A stretch of 46,384 nucleotides of DNA, taken from assembly GCA_002699025.1 (NCBI GenBank), contig PABA01000045.1, positions 1-46,384 of the forward strand, written 5' to 3'. Position 1 is the stretch's first letter; every line of letters starts with the position of its first letter. The notes below the pieces were generated by a model that had not been told where the DNA came from, did not search any database, and saw only the letters and a list, made by a program, of their open reading frames with translations. This stretch comes from Sandaracinus sp. (GTDB lineage: Bacteria; Myxococcota_A; Polyangia; Polyangiales; Houyiibacteriaceae). Position numbers and translations under genes: made by a program. Shown one piece after another: positions 25,742-34,603 of this stretch.

Positions 25742-27700
25742 ATGGACGGCAGCGTCGACCAGCACGAGCGCGATGAAGCGGAGCCCGAAGAGGAAGAGCA
25801 CCTGGAGCGGTGGAGCGTCGCCCGGAGCGACGAGCTCTATCGCATCTCCGCCTGGGGCCAGCCCTACTTCCGCATCAACGACGCGGGCCACGTCGAGGTG
25901 CGCCCGGACCCCGGCCAGGAGCGCGGCATCGATCTGGCCGGGCTCGTCGAGGAGCTCCGCATGCGCGGCCTCGACCTCCCGCTCCTGATCCGCTTCCCGA
26001 ACATCCTCCAGCACCGCATCCAGCTCATCAACGAGTGCTTCCAGCAGGCCATCGAAGAGTACGGCTACGAGGGGCGCTACCGCGGCGTCTTCCCCATCAA
26101 GGTCAACCAGCAGCGCCACCTCGTGGAGGAGATCGTCAGCGCCGGCCGCCCCTGGCGCTACGGCCTCGAGGCCGGCTCCAAGCCCGAGCTCCTCATCGCC
26201 CTCGCCGCCATGGATGACGAGGACGGCTTCATCATCTGCAACGGCTACAAGGACCGCTTCTACATCGAGACGGCCCTCATCGCGCAGCGCTTCGACAACA
26301 CGGTCGTCATCGTCCTCGAGCGCCCCGACGAGATCGACCTCGTCCTCGAGGCGAGCGAGCGCCTCGGCATCCGCCCGACCCTCGGCCTCCGCGCGCGCCT
26401 CGCCAGCAAGGGCATGGGCCGCTGGGCCGAGTCCGCCGGGGACCGCGCGAAGTTCGGGCTGACCACCTCGCAGATCGTCGGCGTGGTCGAGAAGCTCGAG
26501 GAGCGCGGCATGCTCGACTGCCTGCAGCTGCTCCACTTCCACATCGGCAGCCAGGTCTCGTCGATCATCCCGTGGAAGAACGCCATGCGCGAGGCCGGCC
26601 ACCTCTACGTGGAGCTCGTGAAGATGGGCTGCGCCATGGGCTACCTCGACGTGGGCGGCGGGCTCGCCGTCGACTACGACGGCAGCAAGACCGACTTCCG
26701 CGCGTCCATGAACTACGGCGTGCAGGAGTACGCCTACGACGTGGTCTCGGGCATCCAGGACGCCTGCGAGAAGGCGGGCATCCCGCAGCCGACGATCGTC
26801 AGCGAGAGCGGGCGCGCGGTGGCTGCCTACCAGTCCGTGCTCGTCTTCGACGCCGTCGGCGAGGCGGAGCATGCCCGGCGCCGGGCGCAGAAGCCGAAGG
26901 CCAGCGCGCCGCGGGTGCTCCAGGACCTCTGGGAGACCTACGAGGGCATCCTCCCGAAGAACGTCCAGGAGGCCTGGCACGACGCGAGCCAGTCCCTCGA
27001 GGAGGCGCGGAGCCTCTTCAAGTTCGGCTACCTCGGCTTGCGCGACCTCGCCGCGGCCGAGCGCCTCTTCTGGGCATGCTGCGAGCGCATCAAGGAGCGC
27101 CTCGGCGAGCGGAAGCGCATCCCGGAGGAGCTCGAGCAGATCGACGAGCTCCTGGGCACCATCTACTACTGCAACTTCTCGCTCTTCCAGAGCGCGCCCG
27201 ACATCTGGGCCATGGACCAGCTCTTCCCCATCGTGCCGCTCCATCGGCTCGACGAGGAGCCGAGCGTGAAGGCGCGCCTCGCCGACCTGACCTGCGACAG
27301 CGACGGGATGATCGAGCGCTTCATCGACCTCGAGGACGTGAAGCCGAGCCTCGACGTGCACCCGGTGCGCGAAGGGGAGCGCTACCTGCTCGGCATGTTC
27401 CTCGGGGGGGCCTACCAGGAGATCCTCGGGGACCTGCACAACCTCTTCGGGGACACGAACGCCGTGCACGTGCGCCTCGAGGAGTACGGCTTCAGCGTGG
27501 CGAACGTGATCAAGGGCGACGCGATCGACGAGGTGCTGCGCTACCTCCAGTACGACCCGGAGGACATGGTCGAGCGGGTGCGCAAGCAGGCTGAGCGGGC
27601 GCTGAGCGCCGGGCGGATGACGCTCGAGCAGCTCCGCATGTTCATGGCGCATTACGAAGAGGCGCTCCGCGGCTACACCTACCTGAAGGGGGAGGCTTGA
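25742..27700 (+). CDS. speA: Biosynthetic arginine decarboxylase SpeA
   Basis: 652 aa, the normal SpeA length. Motifs: [12 protein letters not shown] near the N-terminus, [15 protein letters not shown] with the PLP-binding Lys at residue 120, [44 protein letters not shown] and [14 protein letters not shown]. It converts arginine to agmatine, the first step of the agmatine route to putrescine and spermidine. ATG 25742 follows GGAGG with 7-nt spacing. A TACGCT at 25659-25664 could be the -10, giving a leader of about 70 nt. First gene of a probable three-gene operon; no agmatinase gene is in the window. Confidence 0.97.
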   Translation: MDGSVDQHERDEAEPEEEEHLERWSVARSDELYRISAWGQPYFRINDAGHVEVRPDPGQERGIDLAGLVEELRMRGLDLPLLIRFPNILQHRIQLINECFQQAIEEYGYEGRYRGVFPIKVNQQRHLVEEIVSAGRPWRYGLEAGSKPELLIALAAMDDEDGFIICNGYKDRFYIETALIAQRFDNTVVIVLERPDEIDLVLEASERLGIRPTLGLRARLASKGMGRWAESAGDRAKFGLTTSQIVGVVEKLEERGMLDCLQLLHFHIGSQVSSIIPWKNAMREAGHLYVELVKMGCAMGYLDVGGGLAVDYDGSKTDFRASMNYGVQEYAYDVVSGIQDACEKAGIPQPTIVSESGRAVAAYQSVLVFDAVGEAEHARRRAQKPKASAPRVLQDLWETYEGILPKNVQEAWHDASQSLEEARSLFKFGYLGLRDLAAAERLFWACCERIKERLGERKRIPEELEQIDELLGTIYYCNFSLFQSAPDIWAMDQLFPIVPLHRLDEEPSVKARLADLTCDSDGMIERFIDLEDVKPSLDVHPVREGERYLLGMFLGGAYQEILGDLHNLFGDTNAVHVRLEEYGFSVANVIKGDAIDEVLRYLQYDPEDMVERVRKQAERALSAGRMTLEQLRMFMAHYEEALRGYTYLKGEA

Positions 27701-28302
27701 GCGGCGCGGCGCCTCCGCCGGGACCGCCCGGACCGCATGGCTCGCCCGGACCGCAGGGCCCGCCCGGACCGCAGGGCCCGCCCGGACCGCATGGCGGCAT
27801 GGACCGGGACGCGCGGCGCAAGCGGGACAACCGCAACACGATGATCCTCGCCATCGTGCTCGGCTGCATCCCCGCGGGCGTCTGCGTCCTCGGCATCGCC
27901 GCCGCCGTCGCCATCCCGGCCTTCGTGAGCTACACCAAGCGCGCGAAGGTCGCCGAGGCCGAGACGAACCTCCAGCAGCTCACGCGCTTCGTGGAGAGCC
28001 GCTGCCAGGCCGGCCGGGGCCTCCCGGGGGCCGCCGGGCCGGTCCCCGCGACCCCCACGGACCGGCGCCAGACGCCGAGCTTCGCGTCCGATCCGGTCTT
28101 CGCGGAGCTCGGCTTCGCGCCCGCCGGCGGCGTCTACTACGCCTATTCGATCGTCCCGCGGGGCGACGGAAGCGTGGCGCTCCGCGCCCAGGGCGACCTC
28201 GACGGGGACGGGACGCTTTCGACGATCGAGAAGGGGTGCTATCCGACCGCGACGGGTTGCGACTGCAGCGGCCCGGCGACCCGCACGAACGAGCTGGAAT
28301 AG
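27697..28302 (+). CDS. Collagen-like leader fused to a pilin-like membrane protein
   Basis: 201 aa if it starts at TTG 27697, which overlaps the speA TGA by two bases; an in-frame ATG at 27799 would give 167 aa. I prefer the longer form because residues 9-33 keep perfect Gly-X-Y triplets ([18 protein letters not shown]). Then a basic stretch, a membrane helix, and [26 protein letters not shown], the N-terminal helix pattern of type IV pilin-like proteins, but without a clear prepilin-peptidase G/F-x-x-x-E site. The C-terminal domain has four Cys, three clustered at the end ([13 protein letters not shown]), and a DLDGDGTLS loop that may bind calcium. Function unknown. Confidence 0.72.
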   Translation: MSGAAPPPGPPGPHGSPGPQGPPGPQGPPGPHGGMDRDARRKRDNRNTMILAIVLGCIPAGVCVLGIAAAVAIPAFVSYTKRAKVAEAETNLQQLTRFVESRCQAGRGLPGAAGPVPATPTDRRQTPSFASDPVFAELGFAPAGGVYYAYSIVPRGDGSVALRAQGDLDGDGTLSTIEKGCYPTATGCDCSGPATRTNELE

Positions 28303-28310
28303 CGAGCCCC

Positions 28311-29057
28311 ATGACGCCCGCCCAATCGAAGTCGGCCCCGCCCCGGGTCCTGATCGTCACGCCGACCTACAACGAGCGCGACAACCTCGCGCCGTTCCTC
28401 GACGGCGTCTTCGAGGTGCTGCCCCGCGCGCACTGCATGGTCGTCGACGACGCCTCGCCGGACGGCACGGGCGCGCTGGCCGATCAGATCGCCAAGGTGG
28501 ACGAGCGCGTGAAGGTGCTGCACCGGCCGGGGAAGCTCGGGCTCGGGAGCGCCTACCTGGACGCCTTCGCGCGGGGTGTGGCGGAGGGCTACGACCTGCT
28601 CTTCGAGATGGACACGGACCTGAGCCACGATCCGCGCTACCTGCCCGACTTCCTCGAGGCCTTCGAGGCGGGGGCGGACGTGGTGATCGGTTCGCGGAAC
28701 GTCCCGGGGGGAGGCGTCGAGGGCTGGGGCCTCGGGCGGCACGTCTTGAGCAAGGGCGGGAGCCTCTACAGCCGGGCGCTGCTCGGGCTGGACGTGCGCG
28801 ACCTGACGAGCGGCTACAAGGGCTTCCGCCGCGAGGTGCTCGAGGCGATCGACCTGGATGCGGTGAAGAGCGAAGGCTACAGCTTCCAGATCGAGCTGAC
28901 CTACCGGGCGCTCCGGCGCGGCTTCCGCGTGGCCGAGGTGCCGATCATCTTCGTCGACCGGCGCGCCGGCCAGAGCAAGATGAGCCGGAAGATCTTCGCC
29001 GAGGCCGTGATGATGGTCCCGAAGCTCCGGCTCGACGCCCTGCGCGGGAAGATCTAG
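28311..29057 (+). CDS. Polyprenol-phosphate mannosyltransferase-like GT2 enzyme
   Basis: 248 aa, the size of single-domain Dpm1/Ppm-type GT2 enzymes. Motifs: VLIVTPTYNERDNL at the N-terminus, VVDDASPDGTG, MDTDLSHDPRYL (DXD-type metal site), VIGSRNVPGGG, LTSGYKGFRREVLEAI and VPIIFVDRRAGQSKMSRKI. These enzymes transfer mannose or another hexose from a nucleotide sugar to polyprenyl phosphate at the cytoplasmic face, giving donors for glycosylation or polysaccharide assembly. ATG 28311 lies 8 nt after the pilin-like gene's stop. Third gene of the operon, ending at the palindrome 29061. Confidence 0.9.
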   Translation: MTPAQSKSAPPRVLIVTPTYNERDNLAPFLDGVFEVLPRAHCMVVDDASPDGTGALADQIAKVDERVKVLHRPGKLGLGSAYLDAFARGVAEGYDLLFEMDTDLSHDPRYLPDFLEAFEAGADVVIGSRNVPGGGVEGWGLGRHVLSKGGSLYSRALLGLDVRDLTSGYKGFRREVLEAIDLDAVKSEGYSFQIELTYRALRRGFRVAEVPIIFVDRRAGQSKMSRKIFAEAVMMVPKLRLDALRGKI

Positions 29058-29060
29058 CGA

Positions 29061-29078
29061 GGAGCCCGTACGGGCTCC
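29061..29078. terminator. 18-bp perfect palindrome after the speA operon
   Basis: GGAGCCCGTACGGGCTCC starts 3 nt after the TAG at 29055-29057. It would form a 9-bp hairpin (or 7 bp with a 4-nt loop) between two convergent genes. No U tract follows, so Rho-independent termination is uncertain. Confidence 0.5.
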
Positions 29079-29156
29079 CAGCCGACCCTCTTCCTCGCGG
29101 CCTGCGCAGCGGGCCCCCAGCCCCCCAGCCCCCCGGCGAGCCGCCGGGCGGCAGAG

Positions 29157-31676
29157 TCAGACGCGCGCCGCGAGGCCCAGGAAGGTCTCGCTCCGCTCCA
29201 CGTCGCGCACCCAGTCCTCGGGGATGGCGGCGAGGCCGACGCGTGCGCCGACCAGCGCCCCGGCGAGGGTCGCGAGGCTGTCCGAGTCGCCGGGCGTGTT
29301 CGCGGCCTCGAGGAGCGCGGCGCGCGGGTCGTCCGGGTGCCGGGCGACGAGGTAGATGGCGGCGGCGATGGCCTCGTGCGCGGCCCAGCCCTCGAGGCGC
29401 TTCAGCGTCGTCTCCGGGGGCGTGCCGTCCCAGGCCTCGTCGAGGGCGCGGGCCATCATGGCGCCCGTGCGCGGGCTGTGACGGCAGGCGGCGGCGATCA
29501 TCTCGCTGAGCACGGTCGTCACCGGCTCCCCGCGGAGCGTGCGGGCGACGCCCACGGCCATGGCGGCGCAGGCGGCGAGGGCGATCGGGTCGCCGTGCGT
29601 GAGGCGCGAGTGCGCGACGGCCCAGCGCTCGGCGCGCGCGAGGTCGTCGTGGAAGAGGAGGCCGAAGGGGTAGGCGCGCATCACCGAGCCGCAGCCGCCC
29701 GCCTTCGGGCCGCCCGCCTCGTGCCAGGGCACGCCCCGGGCGAGGGCCCGGCAACCGGCGAGGCAGGCGTTGCCCGGCGCGCGGTGCCCGCCCTGGGGGT
29801 GGTCCGCCCAGGCGACGAAGCCCTCCGCGATCTTCGTCATGGCCGCGTCGAGGCCCGCGTCCCGATCGCGCGCCCAGAGGAGCCCGCGGAGGACGACCTC
29901 GGCCATCTGCGTGTCGTCCGTGTAGGGGGCGAAGCGGCGGCCGCCCTTCTCCCACCAGAGCTCGAAGCCGGTCACGCCGCTCGGCGGCCACTTCGCGCGG
30001 AGGCTCTCGAAGCTGCCGACGAACTCCGTCGGGTGGCCGAGCGCGTCGCCGATGGCGGCCCCGAGCACGGCGCCGGCGACGCGGCTCTGCCAGGGGTCCG
30101 CGGCGAGCTCGTCCGGCGTCGGCGCGGCGCTCGGCGGAGCGGCGAGGTCGAAGGTGCCGGAGACGTCGCCGACCACGGCGAGATCGAGGCGATGCCCCGC
30201 CGCCCACGCCTCCCCGCCAGAAGACCCGTGCCCGGAAGACCCGTGCCCGTGCCCGTGCCCGTGCCCCTGCCCGCCGGCAGACGCCCCCGACGAGCCGCTT
30301 TCCGCGAGCGCGCCATCCACGAGCGCACCATCCTCGCCCTCGGCCTCGTCGTCCTCCTCCCAGCCCTCGTCGTCCGCGTCGTCCTCCCCCCAGTCCGCGC
30401 CCTCGTCCTCCAGCCCCTCGTCGCCATCGCCCTCGTCGAGCGCGTCGTCCTCGTCCTCCCAGCCCTCGTCCGCGTCGCCCTCATCGAACGGCGCATCCCC
30501 ATCGAGCGGCGCGCCCTCCTCGAACGGCGCGCCCTCGTCGAGCGGCGCGTCCTCCTCGAGCCCCTCCCCCCAACCCGCGTCCTCGTCCTCCAGGTCCTCC
30601 GGCGGCGCGTCCGCCTCGATGGGCACGTCGTCGAAGACCGGCACCCCCGGCGCGGTCGCCTCCGCACCGGCCGTCTCCGCGCCCACTGTCTCCGCGCCGG
30701 TCGCCGCGGCGCCGTCCGCCTCGTCCCGCTCCTCTTCCACCGCCACGCCCGCGACCGCGGCCGGCTCCTCCTCCGCGCCGCCGTAGCGGCGCACGAAGCG
30801 CTCCCCCACCGCGTCCGGGCAGTGCGGCCCGCGCAGCTCGCGGAGGGTGGCCACCGCCTCGCCCGCCGCCGCGCCGAGCTCCACGAGCACACACGCCGCC
30901 ACCGTGCCCGTGCGCCCCTGGCCGCCGCGCGAGACCAGCACGACCTTCTCCCCGCTTCGCAGCGCCGTGACGACCTCCCGGACGACGCCCCGCGCCGCCT
31001 CCGCGTCGCCCGGCGCCCCCTCGTCCGGGATGGGCAGCTCGAGCACGGGCACCCGCGCCTCGGCCTTCGCGACCAGCTCGCCCACGCCGATGGACTCGAG
31101 CTCCGCGCGCTCCATGAGCACCACCAGCCGCTGCATGCCGAGCTCGTCGATCATGCGCCCGAGGTCGAGCTCCAGCTCGCGATCCCAGCGGGCCCCCGTG
31201 TAGCGCGAGACGTCCCGGCGCCCGGGCGCGTAGGCGAGGCCGAGGTCCCCCGCGAGCCCGGTCTTCAGCCAGCCGACGCGGATGGGGTGCGTGCGCGAGG
31301 TGAGCGCTCCCGGCGCCGTCGGCCGCGGCGGCGCGGCCGGGGCCGCGGCTGCCGGCGTCGCCCCGGAGGCCGGCTCGCGGGCTGCAGTCGGCTCGTGGGC
31401 TGCAGCCGGCTCATCGGAGGGAGTCGGCTCGTTGGAGGGAGTCGCCCCACTCGGCTCGGCGGCGGGCTCGGCGCTCTCGGCCTCGGGGTCGAGCGTCGGC
31501 TCGCTCGCGGCCCCACTCGGTCCGGCGGCGGGCTCGGCGCTCTCGGCCTCGGGGTCGAGCGTCGTCGGCTCGCCCGCGGCTTCGCTCGGCGTCGGCTCGC
31601 TCGGCGTCTCCGCCGCGTCCGCGTCGTCGCCTCCTCCGAAGGCACCCAGGAGGTCCAGCTGGCCGTCGTCGCCCAT
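29157..31676 (-). CDS. Fusion of a pseudo-tyrosine-phosphatase domain and ADP-ribosylglycohydrolase
   Basis: 839 aa. Residues 1-125: Pro/Ala/Glu-rich with repeated LDPEAESAEPAA. Residues about 125-300: a dual-specificity/CDKN3-like phosphatase fold in which the HCxxGxxR loop reads VSRGGQGRT, so catalytic Cys is Ser at about 249 and the preceding His is Val, with Arg 255 kept. Residues about 300-475: very acidic linker ending in a His/Gly run. Residues about 530-839: ADP-ribosylglycohydrolase (DraG/ARH) domain with GAAIGDALGHPTE, YTDDTQM at about 585, GCGSVMRAYPFGLL and NTPGDSDSLA, so metal-binding Asp residues are present. Expected role: removing ADP-ribose from a target, with the dead phosphatase as binding module. 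The ATG is preceded by GATAAG 8 nt upstream. Confidence 0.85.
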   Translation of the reverse strand: MGDDGQLDLLGAFGGGDDADAAETPSEPTPSEAAGEPTTLDPEAESAEPAAGPSGAASEPTLDPEAESAEPAAEPSGATPSNEPTPSDEPAAAHEPTAAREPASGATPAAAAPAAPPRPTAPGALTSRTHPIRVGWLKTGLAGDLGLAYAPGRRDVSRYTGARWDRELELDLGRMIDELGMQRLVVLMERAELESIGVGELVAKAEARVPVLELPIPDEGAPGDAEAARGVVREVVTALRSGEKVVLVSRGGQGRTGTVAACVLVELGAAAGEAVATLRELRGPHCPDAVGERFVRRYGGAEEEPAAVAGVAVEEERDEADGAAATGAETVGAETAGAEATAPGVPVFDDVPIEADAPPEDLEDEDAGWGEGLEEDAPLDEGAPFEEGAPLDGDAPFDEGDADEGWEDEDDALDEGDGDEGLEDEGADWGEDDADDEGWEEDDEAEGEDGALVDGALAESGSSGASAGGQGHGHGHGHGSSGHGSSGGEAWAAGHRLDLAVVGDVSGTFDLAAPPSAAPTPDELAADPWQSRVAGAVLGAAIGDALGHPTEFVGSFESLRAKWPPSGVTGFELWWEKGGRRFAPYTDDTQMAEVVLRGLLWARDRDAGLDAAMTKIAEGFVAWADHPQGGHRAPGNACLAGCRALARGVPWHEAGGPKAGGCGSVMRAYPFGLLFHDDLARAERWAVAHSRLTHGDPIALAACAAMAVGVARTLRGEPVTTVLSEMIAAACRHSPRTGAMMARALDEAWDGTPPETTLKRLEGWAAHEAIAAAIYLVARHPDDPRAALLEAANTPGDSDSLATLAGALVGARVGLAAIPEDWVRDVERSETFLGLAARV

Positions 31677-31810
31677 CCCGCGCTCTTATCACAGCGGGGT
31701 ACGGGGGTCTGCCCGCGGCCGGCGGACGCGCGGCCTCGCCCTCTCGCCCGTCGCTGGCGCGGGGAAGCGCCGCGGGCGCCTCGAGGCGGTGCGCCGGCCG
31801 CCGACCGGGA

Positions 31811-31816
31811 TACCAT
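31811..31816 (+). promoter_or_regulatory. TACCAT -10-like element, 6 nt before ATG 31823
   Basis: TANNNT element with 6-nt spacing. It supports the start that includes the signal peptide of the dikinase-like lipoprotein. Confidence 0.5.
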
Positions 31817-31822
31817 GGGTCC

Positions 31823-33838
31823 ATGGGCGCTGGCGCAGAGGGGAGGGCGAGGCTCGTACCGTTGCTCGTCGGGCTCTGCGGCCTCGCCTGCACCAGCCCG
31901 GTCGCCGGCCCGCGCCGCCCCCCGCCGCCCCGGACGAGCGGCGGCGCCACGACCGCCCCGCCCCTCGCCGCCGATCCGAGCGCCCCGGACGCGCTCCCCG
32001 CGCTCCGCTCCCCCGCCGACTGGACCGCGCTCGCCTACCGTCCCGCCTACCAGCCCACGGCCCACACGGAGGTCGTGAAGTTCCTGATCGACCTCGAGGA
32101 TCCGAGCGCCGCGCCACCCCCCGCGGGCGCGCTCCCCGGTCGCCTCTACTTCATGAACTCGGCCCGCCACGAGCTCCACTTCACCTTCGCCGAGACCTTC
32201 CTCGACCCGCTCCTCGATCACGCCCGGTTCAACGTCGCCCAGTACCGCCGCCCCGACCGGCGCTTCGTCCTCGGCTCGCTCGTCCACTACCTCGACGCGG
32301 ACGTCTGGGCCTTCGAGATGGTCGCCGGCGACACGCTCGACGCCGAGCGCACGGCCCGCGCCTTCGCCCGCGTGAGGGCCGCCGTCTTCTTCGGCGACGC
32401 GCTCCGCTACCGCCCCCTCTCGCCGCTCCACGCCGCCCACGCCGAGGCCCTCGGGGAGCGCTTGCCGAGCCTCGCGCCGAACGCCCTCCTCGAGGCGACG
32501 CGCTACCAGCCGCTCGTCCCCGGCGTGGCCTACGGCGTGCTCCGCCGCGTGACCGGCGAGCTCGACGTGGCCGAGGTCCGCCCGAACGACCTCCTCGTCA
32601 CCGCGCGCGTCCCCGGCGAGCTCCCGCCCGTCGCCGGCCTCGTGACCAGCGCGCTCCAGGCGCCCCTCGCGCACGTGGCCATCCTCTGCCGGAACCGTGG
32701 CACACCCGACATGGCCCTCCGCGGCGCCATCGACGACCCGCGCCTGATCGCCCTCGAGGGGCGCCTCGTCCGCCTCGAGGTCGGGCCCCAGGAGTTCCGC
32801 GTGGAGGAGGCGACCCGCGAGGAGGCCGAGGCGCACTGGGCCGCGCGCCGGCCGGCGCAGGCCTTCGCGCCCGAGGTCGACGAGAGCGTGCGCGCCCTCC
32901 GGCCGGTCTGCGAGCTGCGCCTGGACGACGTCGCCTTCGCGGGGGCCAAGGCGGCGCAGCTCGGCGAGGTCTGCGCGCTCGAGAGCGTCGAGACGCCGGG
33001 CGGCTTCGTCGTGCCCTTCCACCACTACCGGCAGCACCTCCGACGCCACGGCGTGCGGAGCGACATCGAGGCCATGCTCGTCGACGCCGCCTTCCGCGCC
33101 GACCGCCGCGCCCGCGCCGAGCGCCTGACCGAGGTCCGCGCGCGCATCGAGGGGACGCCCGTCGACCCGGCCCTGGTGCGGGAGGTGCACGGGCGCATCC
33201 GGGGGAGCGGGCGGCGCTGGATCTTCCGCTCGAGCACCAACGCCGAGGACCTGGTCGGCTTCAACGGCGCCGGCCTCTACCGGAGCGTGATCGTCGATCC
33301 GGCGGCGGGGCCCGAGGCCGTCGCGGACGCCCTCCGCGAGGTCTGGGCGAGCGTCTGGCTCCAGCGCGGCTTCGAGGAGCGCGAGTGGTTCCGCATCGAC
33401 CCGGAGCCGGTGTCCATGGCCGTGCTCGTGCAGCCCTTCGTCGACGACGTGATCGCGACGGGCGTGGCCATCACGGCGAACCCCTACGACGCGCTGCGGC
33501 CCGGCGTGCTGGTGAACGTGCAGGCGGCCGGAGGGAGCGTGACCGGGGCCGAGGGGGACGAGATCCCCGAGCAGGTGCTCATCTACACCTGGGCCGAGGA
33601 CCTCGAGTTCGAGGTGCTCAGCCGGAGCTCGCGCACCGAGGGCGCGGCGTTGATGCGCGAGGCCGATCTGCGGCGCGTGGGCGGCGTGCTCCAGCGGCTC
33701 CACGAGGAGCTCGTGCCCCTCTACGGGGCGGGGGCGAACGCCGTCGACGCGGAGCTCCTGCTGACGCGCGACCACCGGGTGGTGATCGTCCAGGCGCGGC
33801 CCATCGACGTGCGCTGGACGGAGGGGCAGCGCGGCTGA
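31823..33838 (+). CDS. Predicted lipoprotein with PEP-utilizer swivel and PPDK-type ATP-grasp domains
   Basis: 671 aa. N-terminus MGAGAEGRARLVPLLVGLCGLACTS has a basic n-region, short hydrophobic core and lipobox LAC at about residue 23, then a Pro-rich linker. Residues about 60-245: unassigned domain with aromatic patches. Residues about 250-330: phosphohistidine swivel domain with LAHVAILCRNRGTPDMAL (His 284). Residues about 365-665: PPDK N-terminal ATP-grasp with FAGAKAAQLGEV (Lys 376), TPGGFVVPF, FRSSTNAEDLVGFNGAG, MAVLVQPFVDD and VVIVQARPID. Swivel-before-ATP-grasp is the order in glucan water dikinases rather than PEP synthase. Such enzymes use ATP, so a lipoprotein signal is odd. Alternatively the N-terminus is a non-cleaved anchor with the enzyme in the cytoplasm. 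Confidence 0.82.
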   Translation: MGAGAEGRARLVPLLVGLCGLACTSPVAGPRRPPPPRTSGGATTAPPLAADPSAPDALPALRSPADWTALAYRPAYQPTAHTEVVKFLIDLEDPSAAPPPAGALPGRLYFMNSARHELHFTFAETFLDPLLDHARFNVAQYRRPDRRFVLGSLVHYLDADVWAFEMVAGDTLDAERTARAFARVRAAVFFGDALRYRPLSPLHAAHAEALGERLPSLAPNALLEATRYQPLVPGVAYGVLRRVTGELDVAEVRPNDLLVTARVPGELPPVAGLVTSALQAPLAHVAILCRNRGTPDMALRGAIDDPRLIALEGRLVRLEVGPQEFRVEEATREEAEAHWAARRPAQAFAPEVDESVRALRPVCELRLDDVAFAGAKAAQLGEVCALESVETPGGFVVPFHHYRQHLRRHGVRSDIEAMLVDAAFRADRRARAERLTEVRARIEGTPVDPALVREVHGRIRGSGRRWIFRSSTNAEDLVGFNGAGLYRSVIVDPAAGPEAVADALREVWASVWLQRGFEEREWFRIDPEPVSMAVLVQPFVDDVIATGVAITANPYDALRPGVLVNVQAAGGSVTGAEGDEIPEQVLIYTWAEDLEFEVLSRSSRTEGAALMREADLRRVGGVLQRLHEELVPLYGAGANAVDAELLLTRDHRVVIVQARPIDVRWTEGQRG

Positions 33839-33989
33839 GGTCGCCCGCTGCGCCGGCGCGGGTGGCGGGGGCGCGCGGGCGGTGGCGCGCGGGCGGCGGC
33901 GCGGGAGGGAGGGGGCCTCCCCTCGGCGTGAGAGGTCGCGCACGGGCCAACGCCTCGCCGTGGGGGTGGCGCTCGCCGGGGGGAGGCCT

Positions 33990-33995
33990 TAGATC
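33990..33995 (+). promoter_or_regulatory. TAGATC -10-like element before the IscA-type gene
   Basis: TTAGATC at 33989-33995 ends 8 nt before ATG 34004. Weaker than the TANNNT boxes with 6-nt spacing. Confidence 0.3.
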
Positions 33996-34003
33996 GACGG
34001 GCG

Positions 34004-34414
34004 ATGACCGAACTGCGCGAGGCGAACGAGCCCCCGGCCGCCCAGGACGTGCCCCTGAGCACCGAGCCGCCGACGATCACGCTCACGCCCAAGGCCATCG
34101 AGATGGGCAAGAAGCAGCTCATGGAGGCGAGCTACGAGGCCGGGCAGGAGTTCCTCGGCCTCCGCCTCGGCGTGAAGGGCGGCGGCTGCTCCGGCTACTA
34201 CTACGTCTACGACGTCGCGAAGAAGATCCGGAAGCGCGACAAGGTCTGGGACTTCGACGGCCTCCGCATCGTCGTCGACGACCGCAGCCTCGAGCTCCTG
34301 AAGGGCGGCGTGCTCGGCTGGGAGCAGAAGCTCCTCGGCTACGGCTTCAAATGGGAGAACCCGAACGCCGACGGTGACTGCGGCTGCGGCGCCTCCTTCA
34401 ACGTGAAGGCCTGA
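34004..34414 (+). CDS. IscA/HesB-family iron-sulfur cluster assembly protein
   Basis: 136 aa. The three family Cys are present: Cys 62 in GGGCSGYYY and Cys 126/128 in GDCGCGASF near the C-terminus. The body reads ITLTPKAIEMGKKQLM ... GLRLGVKGGGCSG ... GLRIVVDDRSLELLKG. The protein carries Fe-S clusters or iron to apo-proteins (IscA, ErpA, SufA class). About 25 extra N-terminal residues, Pro/Glu-rich, precede the family domain. The class cannot be decided from context. Its only Fe-S relative in the window is the SUF-type regulator at 45834. Confidence 0.95.
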   Translation: MTELREANEPPAAQDVPLSTEPPTITLTPKAIEMGKKQLMEASYEAGQEFLGLRLGVKGGGCSGYYYVYDVAKKIRKRDKVWDFDGLRIVVDDRSLELLKGGVLGWEQKLLGYGFKWENPNADGDCGCGASFNVKA

Positions 34415-34603
34415 GCCCGCGGCCGGCCCCCTCGTGGGGCGGCGCGACCGCGCAGGGCCTCGCGCGGGGGTCGGAGGGTGTCGGAGCCCGGTGTCGATCC
34501 CGGACCCGTGTCCCGGGGCGCTGACTCGGCCGCCGACCTCGGGCGCGGATGCCGGACGCGGACGTCGCGCGCCGATGTCCGACGACGCGGTCCGGCGCCG
34601 AGC

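Noticed and set aside
34426-34440. GCCCC-CTCGT-GGGGC hairpin after the iscA-like gene
   Set aside because: Only a 5-bp stem and no T tract; such stems are common by chance at this GC content.
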